Source: Acidobacteriota bacterium
GTDB lineage: Bacteria; Acidobacteriota; Vicinamibacteria; Vicinamibacterales; UBA2999
DNA length: 64,000 nt
Direction of reading: 5' to 3'
Assembly: GCA_947465645.1 (NCBI GenBank)
Contig: CANIBQ010000005.1
Coordinates: 55,680-119,679, forward strand
The notes under the pieces are model-generated. The model saw nothing but the letters and a program-made list of their open reading frames with translations. It searched no databases and was not told the DNA's origin. Shown in pieces: positions 50,958 to 59,507 of this stretch. How positions within the stretch are numbered: position 1 is the first letter of the stretch; each line of letters opens with the position of its first letter. Both the position numbers and the translations under genes were made by a program.

Positions 50958-53239
50958 TGGACCGCCGTTCCTTCATCAAGCTCACCGCCATTACCGGCAC
51001 CAGCGCGACGCTGGCGGCCTGCGGCAATCCGGAGAACCAGCTCATTCGGTTCGTGCCCGACGATGAGATCGTGCCGGGGATTGCGGTGTGGAAGCCGAGC
51101 GTTTGCCCGTTATGCAGCGCCGGCTGCGGCCTGACGGTTCGGGTGATGGACGCCGATGCCGAGGTGGTGCGCGATGGCCAGCAGGGCGTAGTGCGGATCG
51201 CGGCGGCGAAAAAGCTCGAAGGCAGCCCGATGCACCCCGTCAACCAGGGGACGCTGTGCGCGCGCGGTCAGGCGGCCATCCAGGTGACGTATCACCCCGA
51301 CCGCATTACGCAGCCGCTCAAGCGCTCGGGCACGCGCGGCGACGGCCGGTACGAAGCCGTCACCTGGGATCAGGCGATCTCGGAACTGATGGCGCAGCTC
51401 GATGGGCTCGCCGCGGCCGGCAACCAGAAGGCCCTCGCGTTTGCGGTGCGCCCCGGCTCGAGCCATCGCCACGCGCTCGTCGAGCAGTTTCTCGCGCGCT
51501 TCGGGGCGCCCGGGGCAGTCTCGTTCGAGTTGTTTGGCGATCAGGTGCTGAGGCGCGCCAACGCGCTGAGCTTCGGACGCGAGCAGTTGCCGACCTTCGA
51601 TCTGCCCAACGCGCGGACGGTCATCAGCTTCGGCGCCGACTTCCTGGGCACGTGGAATTCACCGGTCGGGCAGAGCGTCGCCTACGGCCAGATGCGGCAA
51701 GGACGCCCCGGCATCCGCGGCGCCTTCGTGCAGGTCGAGGCGCGCATGTCGCAGACCGGCGCCAACGCAGACGAGTGGGTGCCTGCGACTCCGGGTACCG
51801 AAGGCGTACTGGCGCTCGGTCTCGCGCACGCGATCCTCGCCGCCAACCTCCGGCCGGCCGCGGCGGCGGGACGCGCGGGCGCGCAGATCGACGGGTGGGC
51901 GACCGGCCTGGCCGAGTACGCGCCGGCGCTGGTCGAAAAGGTCACGGGTGTGTCGGCGCGCCGCATCGAGCGTATCGCGCTCGGGCTCGCCGAGCGGACC
52001 CCCGCGCTGGCGATGGTTGGCGGTGCGCCGCTCGCGCACACCAACGGATTGTTTACCGCGCTGGCGGTCAATGCGCTCAACGCACTGCTCGGCAGCGTCG
52101 AGCAGCCGGGCGGCATGTTCTTCACGCCGCGGATCAATCTCGGTGGCGGATCGGCGGCGGCGTCTGCCGCTCCGTCAGCAGCGCCGTCGATGGAGGCGCT
52201 CGCGTCTGGCATCCTGGCTGGGAGCAGCCCGGTGCAGGTGCTGCTTGTCGACGGATCGAACCCGGTGTTCGCGACGCCCTCAGCGTGGAAGGTGCGTGAG
52301 GCGTTCGAGAAGATCCCGTTCATCGCCAGCTTCGGCAGCTTCCTCGACGAGACGAGCGGGATGGCGGACCTGATCCTGCCGGATCACTCGTTCCTCGAGT
52401 CATGGATCGACGCCGTGCCCGAGTCGGGATCGATCGCGGCGGTGGCCAGCGTCGCGCCACCCGTGATGCGGCCGCTGCATCAGACGCGCGCGATGCCCGA
52501 TGTGCTGCTCGACGTCGGACGCCGGCTCGCGACGCCGTTGGCACCGGCGCTGCCGTGGCAGACCTTCGACGAGATGATCGGCGCGACGTTCATGGCGCTG
52601 CCGCCGGCCGCGGCGGGCGGCGACGCGTGGTCGGAGGCACAGGCGCAAGGGGGATGGTGGGGTGCGCTGCCCGCCGGCCTGACGGTGCCACCGCGCGTGA
52701 CGGAACGGATTCCGCAGCCGGCCGCTCAGCCCTCAGCGGCGCCCCAGTTCGACGGCGACGCGCAGCAGTATCCATTTCATTTCCTCCCGTATCCATCCAC
52801 CGCGTTCCTCGATGGTTCGCTGGCGCACCTGCCGTGGCTGCAGGAAATGCCGGATCCGGTGACGTCGGCGATGTGGAGCAGTTGGGTCGAGATCAACAAC
52901 CACACTGCCGAGCGCCTCGGAATTGCCCAGGGCGACGTCGTCGAGATCGCGTCGAGCCAGGGCACCGTGCGCGCGCCCGCGTATCTTTCGCCGGGCCTCG
53001 CGCCCGACATCGTGGCGATGCCGGTGGGCCAGGGACACCGGATGTTTACCCGGTACGCGTCGGGACGCGGCCAGAACCCGATCGCGCTGATTGCGCCGCT
53101 CACGGAGGCGACGACCGGCGCCGTGGCCTGGGCGGCCACGCGCGTGAAGATCTCCCGCGTCGGCGATCCCGACGGCAGCCTGATTCTGTTTGCCGGGGGA
53201 GATCGTGAAAGACCTTACGAAGAGTTGGGACGTGGGTAG
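50957..53239 (+). CDS. Molybdopterin-oxidoreductase-like subunit of ACIII (ActB N-terminal half)
   Basis: A 760-residue protein with a twin-arginine signal (DRRSFIK) and a lipobox-like AACG at 20-23. Cys50, Cys53, Cys57 and Cys101 (CPLCSAGC...GTLCARG) form a [4Fe-4S] site of the bis-MGD oxidoreductase family. No obvious molybdenum-ligand Cys is seen; ActB proteins usually lack the metal. It matches the ActB1 half of alternative complex III or QrcB, here a separate gene rather than fused with the Fe-S domain. The stop is inside a heptamer hairpin that separates it from the Fe-S gene. Confidence 0.88.
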   Translation: MDRRSFIKLTAITGTSATLAACGNPENQLIRFVPDDEIVPGIAVWKPSVCPLCSAGCGLTVRVMDADAEVVRDGQQGVVRIAAAKKLEGSPMHPVNQGTLCARGQAAIQVTYHPDRITQPLKRSGTRGDGRYEAVTWDQAISELMAQLDGLAAAGNQKALAFAVRPGSSHRHALVEQFLARFGAPGAVSFELFGDQVLRRANALSFGREQLPTFDLPNARTVISFGADFLGTWNSPVGQSVAYGQMRQGRPGIRGAFVQVEARMSQTGANADEWVPATPGTEGVLALGLAHAILAANLRPAAAAGRAGAQIDGWATGLAEYAPALVEKVTGVSARRIERIALGLAERTPALAMVGGAPLAHTNGLFTALAVNALNALLGSVEQPGGMFFTPRINLGGGSAAASAAPSAAPSMEALASGILAGSSPVQVLLVDGSNPVFATPSAWKVREAFEKIPFIASFGSFLDETSGMADLILPDHSFLESWIDAVPESGSIAAVASVAPPVMRPLHQTRAMPDVLLDVGRRLATPLAPALPWQTFDEMIGATFMALPPAAAGGDAWSEAQAQGGWWGALPAGLTVPPRVTERIPQPAAQPSAAPQFDGDAQQYPFHFLPYPSTAFLDGSLAHLPWLQEMPDPVTSAMWSSWVEINNHTAERLGIAQGDVVEIASSQGTVRAPAYLSPGLAPDIVAMPVGQGHRMFTRYASGRGQNPIALIAPLTEATTGAVAWAATRVKISRVGDPDGSLILFAGGDRERPYEELGRG

Positions 53240-53307
53240 TTGTCAGTAGTCAGTTGTCAGTGGCCGCGAGCGAGCTCGTTGCCTTCTGACAACTGGCAAC
53301 TGACAAC
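53238..53307. repeat. TTGTCAG heptamer array with inverted partner
   Basis: AGTTGTCAGT copies (53238-53261) face inverted CTGACAACTGGCAACTGAC copies (53286-53307), forming a hairpin with a G-C-rich loop. Same heptamer as 37187-37293. It overlaps the stop of the molybdopterin subunit and lies inside the ACIII operon. Confidence 0.9.
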
Positions 53308-53322
53308 CGCATAGAGGCATAC

Positions 53323-54015
53323 ATGGCACACCGCTGGGGGATGGCCGCCGACCTGGACCGCTGCAACGGATGCGGCGCGTGCGTCGTGGCCTGTCACGCC
53401 GAAAACAACATCTCGACGGTCGGCGCCGAGCAGGCGGCGCGTGGGCGCGCCAAGCACTGGCTTCGCATCGAGCGGTACTGGGAGGGCGAGTTCCCGGATG
53501 TCCGCCTGAAGTTCCGCCCGGTGATGTGCCAGCAGTGCGACAACGCGCCGTGCGAGCCGGTGTGCCCGACCTACGCCAGCCATCACACCGACGAGGGCCT
53601 CAACGCCCAGGTCTACAACCGCTGCATCGGCACGCGGTACTGCGCCAATGCCTGCCCCTACAACGTCCGGTTCTTCGACTTCTTCAACCCGACGTGGGAC
53701 AAGCCGCTGCAACTGCAGCTCAATCCCGACGTCTCGTTGCGCGAGGTCGGGGTGATGGAGAAGTGCACGTTCTGCGTGCAGCGCATCCACGCGGTCAAGA
53801 CGCAGGTCGACGTGGAAGAACGCGAACTGAGGGATGGTGAGATCAAGCCGGCCTGCGCGCAGTCGTGCCCGGCGCAGGCGCTGGTGTTTGGCGATCTGAA
53901 CGACCCTGAGAGCGAGGTGTCGCGCCTGTCGCACTCGCCCCGCGGCACGAAGCTCCTCGAGGATCTCGGGACGCTGCCGAAGGTCACGTATCTGCCGAGG
54001 CAAACGCAGGTATGA
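53323..54015 (+). CDS. Four-cluster ferredoxin subunit of ACIII (ActB C-terminal half)
   Basis: A 230-residue Fe-S protein with four cluster-binding motifs: CNGCGACVVAC at 14-24, CQQCDNAPCEPVCP, CIGTRYCANACP and CTFCVQRI...CAQSCP. In alternative complex III these carry electrons from the quinol site to the pentahaem subunit. It has no signal of its own and is probably exported with its molybdopterin-like partner via Tat. Its stop overlaps the NrfD-type gene by 4 nt. Confidence 0.9.
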   Translation: MAHRWGMAADLDRCNGCGACVVACHAENNISTVGAEQAARGRAKHWLRIERYWEGEFPDVRLKFRPVMCQQCDNAPCEPVCPTYASHHTDEGLNAQVYNRCIGTRYCANACPYNVRFFDFFNPTWDKPLQLQLNPDVSLREVGVMEKCTFCVQRIHAVKTQVDVEERELRDGEIKPACAQSCPAQALVFGDLNDPESEVSRLSHSPRGTKLLEDLGTLPKVTYLPRQTQV

Positions 54016-55382
54016 GCACGTCGAGCCCGGCGCTACCCACTTCCGAGCAGGTTCGCAGCGACCTGCTGCGGCCGCTGCTGGAGACGTCGTGGAAGTTCTA
54101 CGCGCTCGTCGCCATCCTTGCCGCGATCGTCGTCGCCGCGCTGGCGGCGTGGGTCACGCAGATGACGATCGGATTCGGCATCTCAGGGATCCAGTGGCCG
54201 GTGTACTGGGGCTTCTACGTCACCAACTTCGTGTTCTGGATCGGCATCAGCCACGCCGGCACGCTGATTTCCGCGATCCTCCGGCTGGTCAACGCCGGCT
54301 GGCGCCGTCCGGTCACGCGCTGCGCCGAGGTCATCACGGCGTTCGCGCTGATCATCGGCGCGATGTTTCCCCTCATCCACCTCGGGCGTCCGTGGCTGGC
54401 CTTCTGGCTGTTCCCGTACCCGAACGAGCGGATGATCTGGCCGAACTTCCGGTCGCCGCTGGTCTGGGACTTCTTCGCGATCAATACCTATCTGACCGGT
54501 AGCCTGCTGTTTCTGTTCCTGCCGATGCTGCCGGACTTTGCCATCGTGCGCGACCGGGCGACCGGGATGCGGCGCCGCATTTACGGCGTGCTGGCGCTCG
54601 GCTGGCGGGGCACCCCGAGGCAGTGGCACCGGCTCGAAACGGCGATGCAGATCATGGCCGTCGCCATCATTCCGGTGGCCGTGTCGGTTCACACCATCGT
54701 GTCGTTCGACTTCTCGATGGCGCCGGTGCCGATGTGGCAGACGACGATCTTCGGGCCGTATTTCGTGGCCGGAGCGATCTTCAGCGGCATCGCCGGCCTG
54801 ATCATCGCGATGGCCATCCTGCGGCGGGTGCTGCACCTCGAACTGTATCTGCACCCCGTCCACTTCCAGAACCTCGGCAAGCTGATGCTGGTGATGGCGC
54901 TGCTCTGGGGATACTTCGTCTTCAACGAGCGGCTCGTGACCTACTACGGCAACGGCCCGTCCGAAATGCAGGTGTTCTGGCGTACGCAGCGCCTGACGTT
55001 TGCCCCGCTCTACTGGACGATGGTCGTGTGCAACTTCGTCCTGCCGCTGATCATCATGGGCATCTCGCGTTTCAGGACGATTACCGGCTGTGTCATCGCC
55101 TCGATCGGCGTCGTCATCGGGATGTGGCTCGAGCGGTTCCTCATCATCGTGCCGTCGCTGGGGCACAAGTACCTGCCCTATAGCTTCGGCACCTATAGTC
55201 CTCAGCCTGTCGAGATCATCATCACCATTGGAACGTTCGCGGCGATGGCGTTGCTGTACGTCCTCTTCGCCAAGTTCGTGCCGATCATCTCCATCTGGGA
55301 GCTGACGGCGGTGCAGCATCCTTCCCCGGCGCTGATCCCGCCGGCCACCGCCGAGCATCCGCTCGGGGAGACCCACGCATGA
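54012..55382 (+). CDS. actC: NrfD/ActC-type quinol-oxidising membrane subunit
   Basis: A 456-residue integral membrane protein of the NrfD superfamily with about ten helices; WPVYWGFYVTNFVFWIGISHAG and GRPWLAFWLFPYPNERMIWPNFRSPLVWD mark the ActC/PsrC-type quinol site. It oxidises menaquinol and may translocate protons. ATGA overlaps tie it to the Fe-S gene upstream and to the DUF3341 gene downstream. Confidence 0.93.
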   Translation: MSTSSPALPTSEQVRSDLLRPLLETSWKFYALVAILAAIVVAALAAWVTQMTIGFGISGIQWPVYWGFYVTNFVFWIGISHAGTLISAILRLVNAGWRRPVTRCAEVITAFALIIGAMFPLIHLGRPWLAFWLFPYPNERMIWPNFRSPLVWDFFAINTYLTGSLLFLFLPMLPDFAIVRDRATGMRRRIYGVLALGWRGTPRQWHRLETAMQIMAVAIIPVAVSVHTIVSFDFSMAPVPMWQTTIFGPYFVAGAIFSGIAGLIIAMAILRRVLHLELYLHPVHFQNLGKLMLVMALLWGYFVFNERLVTYYGNGPSEMQVFWRTQRLTFAPLYWTMVVCNFVLPLIIMGISRFRTITGCVIASIGVVIGMWLERFLIIVPSLGHKYLPYSFGTYSPQPVEIIITIGTFAAMALLYVLFAKFVPIISIWELTAVQHPSPALIPPATAEHPLGETHA

Positions 55383-55882
55383 AGGCGATCTATGGCCTGT
55401 ATGCGCACGGCGCATCTGCGCAGAGCGCGGTGGACCGGCTGAGGGCCGCGGGCGTCGCGGACCGCGACATCACGGTGCTGTCGCCAGAGCCGCGCGAGGA
55501 TCTGGAATTGAGCCACATGCATCCGCGCACGTACATGTGGTACTTCGCCTGCCTTGGCGGCGTCATCGGGTTGTCGGCAGCGACAGCGCTCGCCTACATC
55601 AGCGAGACGTCATGGCCCATCAACGTCGGCGGCCTGCCGATTTTCGCCTGGTGGCCGAACCTGATCATCATGTTCGAGCTGACGATGCTGGGCGCGATCC
55701 TCGCGACAATCATCACGCTCATCGTCAGCGCCGGGTTGGGCGGCAGGCGGCGAGGGATCTACGATCCGGAAGTGACCAGCGGACACATCCTGGTGGGGGT
55801 GGAGAATCCGCCCGACAGCTCGGTCGACGCCTTCGAGCGGGCCCTGAGCGCGCCGCCCGGCGCGCGGGTCAAGAAGATCTAG
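55379..55882 (+). CDS. actD: ActD-type DUF3341 membrane subunit
   Basis: A 167-residue protein with an N-terminal ferredoxin-like region (AIYGLYAHGASAQSAVDRLRAAG) and two membrane helices around SETSWPINVGGLPIFAWWPNLI, the DUF3341 pattern of ActD. The presence of ActD separates this operon from Qrc complexes, which lack it. No ActF or oxidase genes follow; degenerate repeats and insertion sequences begin about 110 nt downstream, so the operon may be cut short. Confidence 0.92.
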   Translation: MKAIYGLYAHGASAQSAVDRLRAAGVADRDITVLSPEPREDLELSHMHPRTYMWYFACLGGVIGLSAATALAYISETSWPINVGGLPIFAWWPNLIIMFELTMLGAILATIITLIVSAGLGGRRRGIYDPEVTSGHILVGVENPPDSSVDAFERALSAPPGARVKKI

Positions 55883-55994
55883 ATCTCCGACGCGTCTCCG
55901 GGTTCGCCCAGGCGGCGCCTGCCTGAGTCTCACCAAGCCGCCATGGAATCGCCATGGTGCACCACGAAATCCAGTCCAGTGAGAGGCGCGGGGA

Positions 55995-56314
55995 GCGTTA
56001 CGGCGGCGTTATGCGCCGAAAAAATCCAAAAAGATCGCCCACGCGTGGCGTATGGGAGGAAACACGTCGCGTGTGACGCCAAAAAATCCCAAAATGCGTC
56101 GTGAGCGTGGCGTGCGACGCCGAAAAATCCAGTTGGGACGCTGATCTGTTTGCGGAGGACGCCGCAGGACAGAAAATGCGCCGCACAAATCGTGTGCGCG
56201 GCGAAAAAATCGACAAACGCATCGCCAAGGTCGTGTTCGACGCCGAAGCATGCGCGCCGGGGCAGATTCACGCGCGCACGGCGCCGGAAAATCGAAAAAC
56301 GCGCTGAACGAGTT
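55995..56314. repeat. Degenerate repeats of G-C blocks and A-runs
   Basis: At least five copies of a loose unit with a GCGTnnGACGCC-like block followed by GAAAAATCC (around 56015, 56076, 56116, 56199, 56283). A further copy lies at 57666-57712, beyond the IS256 insertion, showing the array was split by it. Spacing is irregular (about 40, 60 or 82 bp), unlike CRISPR. No gene is visible in 55883-56314. Confidence 0.6.
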
Positions 56315-57657
56315 GGGAGTGTCAGAAATTCTGTGTCTGGCAATTTGGGTTAGGTAGTGGGCTTGGTGAATCGGTCATCGTAGAGAATCCGAAATTGATT
56401 CATCGCCGCCTCCCAGCCGGCCGCTCGCTGGGCCCATTGTAGGGTGATGTTGCGGAGACCCAGCCAGAGGAGTTTCGTCGCGGCATCATCGTTGGGAAAG
56501 TGGCCGCGGGTCTTGATGATCTTACGCAGCTGCCGGTGGACGTTCTCCAGCGCATTGGTCGTGTAGATCAGGCGACGGACGTCTGGGGGGAATGCGAAGA
56601 ACGGCACGACGTGCGTCCAGGCGCGACGCCACGAGGCGACCACCGTCGGGAATCGCTGGCCGAGCGGACTGGCGGCAAATTCGTCGAGCGCGGCGGCCGC
56701 GGCGTCAGCACTTGCCGCGGTGTACACCGGCTTCAGGGCACCCGCCAGCGCTTTCCGGTCCCGCCAATTGGCGTAGTCGAGACTGTGCCGAATCAGATGG
56801 ACGATGCAGGTTTGCAGTGTCGTCTGCGGAAAGACGCTTTCGAGCGCCTCTGGCATGCCTTTGAGGCCATCGGTGACGGCGATGAGGATGTCGTGGCAAC
56901 CGCGCGTTTTGAGATCCGCGAAGACTTTCAGCCAGAATTTCGCGCCCTCCGTCTGCTCGATCCACAGGCCGAGGATGTCACGGGTGCCATCGGGCAGCAC
57001 GGCGAGCGCGAGGTAGATCGCTTTGCTGCGGACGACGCCTTCGTCCCGGATCTTGACCCGCAACGCGTCAAAGAAGACCACGGGATAGAGCGCCTCGAGC
57101 GGACGCGATTGCCACGCCGTGATTTCGCTGACGACCGCATCGGTGACGGTGCTGATTAAGTCCGGCGAGACGTCCACGGCGTACATCTCGCTGAGAAACT
57201 TCTGAATCTCGCGGACCGGCAGGCCACGCGCGTAGAGCGCGAGGACCTTCTCGTCGAAGCCGGTGAACCGGCGCTCGTGCTTGGGAATCAGCACCGGCTC
57301 GAACGAGCCCTCGCGGTCGCGGGGCACGTCGATATCGACGGTGCCGTCATCGGTCAGGACCGATTTCGGCGTGCTGCCATTGCGCTTATTGCCGGCCTCG
57401 TCCGGTTTGGCGGTGCCGGCCGGGTACCCGAGATGATGGGTCAACTCGGCGCCGAGGGCGCGTTCGATCAGCGCCTTCTTGAACCGCCGCATCGCCGCCT
57501 CGATGTCCTGGGCCGTCAGCAGTCCGTCGTCCACGAACTGGTCCAGGATCTCCGCCGGCACGGGCTTCAGAGCGGGGTCGTCGCTTGCTCGCTTACGTCG
57601 GGGCATCGGTAGCTCCTCATGCTACAAAAGCCCAGACACAAAATTCCTGACAGTCCC
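56315..57657 (-). mobile_element. Complete IS256-family insertion sequence
   Basis: A 1343-bp element. The terminal inverted repeats (left from GGGAGTGTCAGAAATTCTG, right from GGGACTGTCAGGAATTTTG read inward) match over about 26 bp with three differences. It is flanked on both sides by the 8-bp direct repeat AACGAGTT (56307-56314 and 57658-57665), the target duplication size expected for IS256. One transposase gene inside. Confidence 0.96.
56350..57606 (-). CDS. IS256-family transposase
   Basis: A 418-residue DDE transposase, the normal length. Catalytic residues by motif: Asp180 in VVFFDALRVKIRDEG, Asp246 in AVTDGLKGMPEAL and Glu354 in TTNALENVHRQLRK. The frame is intact from an ATG at 57606, so the element may still be active. 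Confidence 0.96.
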   Translation of the reverse strand: MPRRKRASDDPALKPVPAEILDQFVDDGLLTAQDIEAAMRRFKKALIERALGAELTHHLGYPAGTAKPDEAGNKRNGSTPKSVLTDDGTVDIDVPRDREGSFEPVLIPKHERRFTGFDEKVLALYARGLPVREIQKFLSEMYAVDVSPDLISTVTDAVVSEITAWQSRPLEALYPVVFFDALRVKIRDEGVVRSKAIYLALAVLPDGTRDILGLWIEQTEGAKFWLKVFADLKTRGCHDILIAVTDGLKGMPEALESVFPQTTLQTCIVHLIRHSLDYANWRDRKALAGALKPVYTAASADAAAAALDEFAASPLGQRFPTVVASWRRAWTHVVPFFAFPPDVRRLIYTTNALENVHRQLRKIIKTRGHFPNDDAATKLLWLGLRNITLQWAQRAAGWEAAMNQFRILYDDRFTKPTT

Positions 57658-57744
57658 AACGAGTTGCGTGTGGCGCTGAAAAATCAAAAAAGGCGTCGAA
57701 GAGGAAGAGTTTTTCACAGCAAGAAGCATCCGTCGACGATGTGA

Positions 57745-58204
57745 GCGCCGGAGATCGCGGCGTTCCTGTCGTGGCTGGCGACCACACGACGTGTCAGCGC
57801 CTCGACACAGAATCAGGCACTGAGCGCCGTGCTGTTTATCTATCGGCATGTCCTCCGCATCGAGATTGGTGCGATCGAACAGGTGCCCAGGGCCAGGCTG
57901 CTCGTCGTGGCCCTGCTGTATGGCTCCGGGTTGCGGCTGCAGGAGTGTCTGGAGCTTCGCGTCAAGGATCTCGACTTCGACCGGCATGAGATCGTCGTGC
58001 GCCGGGGCAAAGGGCAGAAAGACCGGCGGACCAAGCCCCCACGCGTTTCGGCATTCGTTCGCGACGCACCTGCTTGAAAACGGTCAGGACATTCGTACGG
58101 TGCAGGAGTTGCTCGGGCATTTTGACGTGAGCACGACCATGGGGTATTTGCACGTGTTGAACCGCGGCGGGCTCGGCGTGCGCAGTCCGTTCGACCGTCG
58201 GTGA
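57745..58204 (+). pseudogene. intI: Integron integrase with deletions and frameshift
   Basis: An integron tyrosine recombinase in pieces. The first frame has [39 protein letters not shown], then skips straight to [20 protein letters not shown] and [20 protein letters not shown], losing about 25 residues. After KDRRT roughly 90 residues are missing and the frame changes to [16 protein letters not shown] and [27 protein letters not shown]. Two in-frame stops and the deletions make it inactive. It is on the plus strand, like the fragment at 46606. Confidence 0.88.
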
Positions 58205-58755
58205 GCGCCGACCGTGGGGGCCTGATGGCGACGTGAGCCGCGAGGGGTTGCGGCTAACCGCGCCACGCCACGGCGCCCCTTCGAGCCTGCAACTGCCTCA
58301 TGACATGGGAATTGCCGCGTGTGGTCCGTCGCACGCCCTTCAGCATTCGCCGCGACCGGCCGCGGCGAACCACAAGTGCCGGCGGCTAACCGGGCGTGAG
58401 CCGAGCTATCGCAATCCCGCGGATTCTCTGACCCTTCAGCACTTCGAGGCGCGACTCGATGCTCGGGGTGTCCGGCGTTGGCCGCAGGCGTTAATCGGCG
58501 ATGCTCGCCGGTGTCTGCGCGGGTGCTGCTGTGATCAGCTTCACATTATTGAGGTTGACCTCGTTCCTCCCGCGGTCTTCTCGTCGGCGTTAGCCGCAAT
58601 CGTCGGCAGGTTTCCCACCCGGCCTGCGGCCAACACGGTCACGCGGGCGCGTCCGGGAGGCGCGGCGCATTGATTGTCCGAGGCTTTCGGACAAGACTGT
58701 CCGCACGCCGTCGGCGATGGCCGTGAGCGAGACCTCGCGGTCCACTCAGAAGGAA
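58205..58755 (+). other. Gap without recognisable gene
   Basis: Open frames here have no codon pattern or motif of a real protein. Several CTAAC and GTTAGCC strings suggest worn integron DNA, but no complete palindrome was found. Confidence 0.4.
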
Positions 58756-58782
58756 GTTATGCCGCAATACGTTCAGCCGGCC

Positions 58783-58812
58783 TTGACCGAAAAGTATCCA
58801 TAAGGATACAGT
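58783..58812 (+). promoter_or_regulatory. Candidate toxin-antitoxin promoter and operator
   Basis: TTGACC (58783-58788) and TACAGT (58807-58812) are spaced 18 bp like -35 and -10 elements, and the palindrome GTATCC-ATAA-GGATAC (58794-58809) sits between them where an antitoxin could bind. With this promoter, transcription would start close to the GTG at 58820, giving a leaderless mRNA. Confidence 0.5.
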
Positions 58813-58819
58813 CTTCTGC

Positions 58820-59117
58820 GTGTATCAGCTGCAGTCAACTGAGACGTTCGACGATTGGCTGCGCAACCTACAGGACCGCAAGGGCCGCGCGCATCCTGGC
58901 GCGTCTCGAGTCGGCTCAGCTCGGGAATCTCGGAGACGTCAAGAGCATCGGCGATGGCCTTCGGGAGATGCGCATACACACCGGACCGGGCTATCGCATC
59001 TACTTTGCGCAGCGAGGCCGCACGCTGCTGCTTTTGGTATGCGGTGGCGACAAGGCGAGCCAAGCACGTGACATCACGAAGGCGTACCACATCCTGACAG
59101 ACCTCGGCAAGGAGTAA
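58820..59117 (+). pseudogene. RelE/ParE-superfamily toxin, frameshifted
   Basis: Phage-Gp49-like (addiction-module killer) toxin. It starts MYQLQSTETFDDWLRNLQDRK and continues in another frame with RILARLESAQLGNLGDVK, LREMRIHTGPGYRIYF and LLLLVCGGDKASQARDITKA. The two halves join if one G is removed from the GGG at 58882-58884. It may be a decayed toxin or a sequencing error. The antitoxin gene follows after 4 nt. Reverse toxin-antitoxin order is usual for this family. Confidence 0.85.
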
Positions 59118-59121
59118 CGCG

Positions 59122-59403
59122 ATGCCCAAGCTCAAGCCATTCGACACCAGTGCTTTCCTCGACGACGACGAAGTGGTTGCGGAGTATCTGACCGCCGCTC
59201 TCGAGGATTCGAATCCAGACGTGTTCCTGTCGGCGGTTGGGCAGGTTGCCAAAGCTCGGGGCATGAGCGCCGTCGCCGAGAGTACTGGCCTAGGGAGAGA
59301 GAGTCTCTACAAGGCACTCACGCCAGGCGCCAAGCCCCGATACGACACCGTGTTGAAAGTGCTGCAAGGTCTCGGTGTGAAGATCACGGTTACAGCGGCA
59401 TAA
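59122..59403 (+). CDS. HTH antitoxin of the addiction-module antidote family
   Basis: A 93-residue antitoxin: KPFDTSAFLDDDEVVAEYLTAALED, then an HTH with KARGMSAVAESTGLGRESLYKAL and YDTVLKVLQGLGVKIT. It is the partner of the upstream RelE-like toxin; it neutralises it and represses the operon. The pair is followed by an attC site, so it is an integron cassette. Confidence 0.93.
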   Translation: MPKLKPFDTSAFLDDDEVVAEYLTAALEDSNPDVFLSAVGQVAKARGMSAVAESTGLGRESLYKALTPGAKPRYDTVLKVLQGLGVKITVTAA

Positions 59404-59467
59404 CATGCGCTGCACCAGTCGGCGGCGCCGAATCCCGAGCCGCCGCTGGTGAGCGCCAACGTTGGGC
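59398..59467 (+). other. attC recombination site
   Basis: A 70-bp palindrome. Left core GCATAAC, right core GTTGGGC (perfect GTTRRRY). Outer arms TGCGCTGCACCAG and CTGGTGAGCGCCA pair with an extrahelical base; inner arms CGGCGGC and GCCGCCG pair perfectly. The antitoxin stop lies within it, the classic cassette end. Confidence 0.92.
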
Positions 59468-59507
59468 CGACGAACGGAACGATATCCGAGAGGCGTGAAA
59501 TCCGATC

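Noticed and set aside
50957..53239. Catalytic molybdenum enzyme such as polysulfide or nitrate reductase
   Set aside because: The Fe-S cysteines are present, but no molybdenum-ligand Cys was found, and the ActC/ActD neighbours point to alternative complex III.
55995..56314. Possible CRISPR array
   Set aside because: Units vary in sequence and spacing, there is no constant repeat of 25-35 bp and no cas gene nearby.
58233..58673. A 146-codon open frame downstream of the integrase pseudogene
   Set aside because: No signal, motif or plausible composition (basic, Pro/Ala/Arg-rich); no ribosome-binding site. Treated as noncoding.
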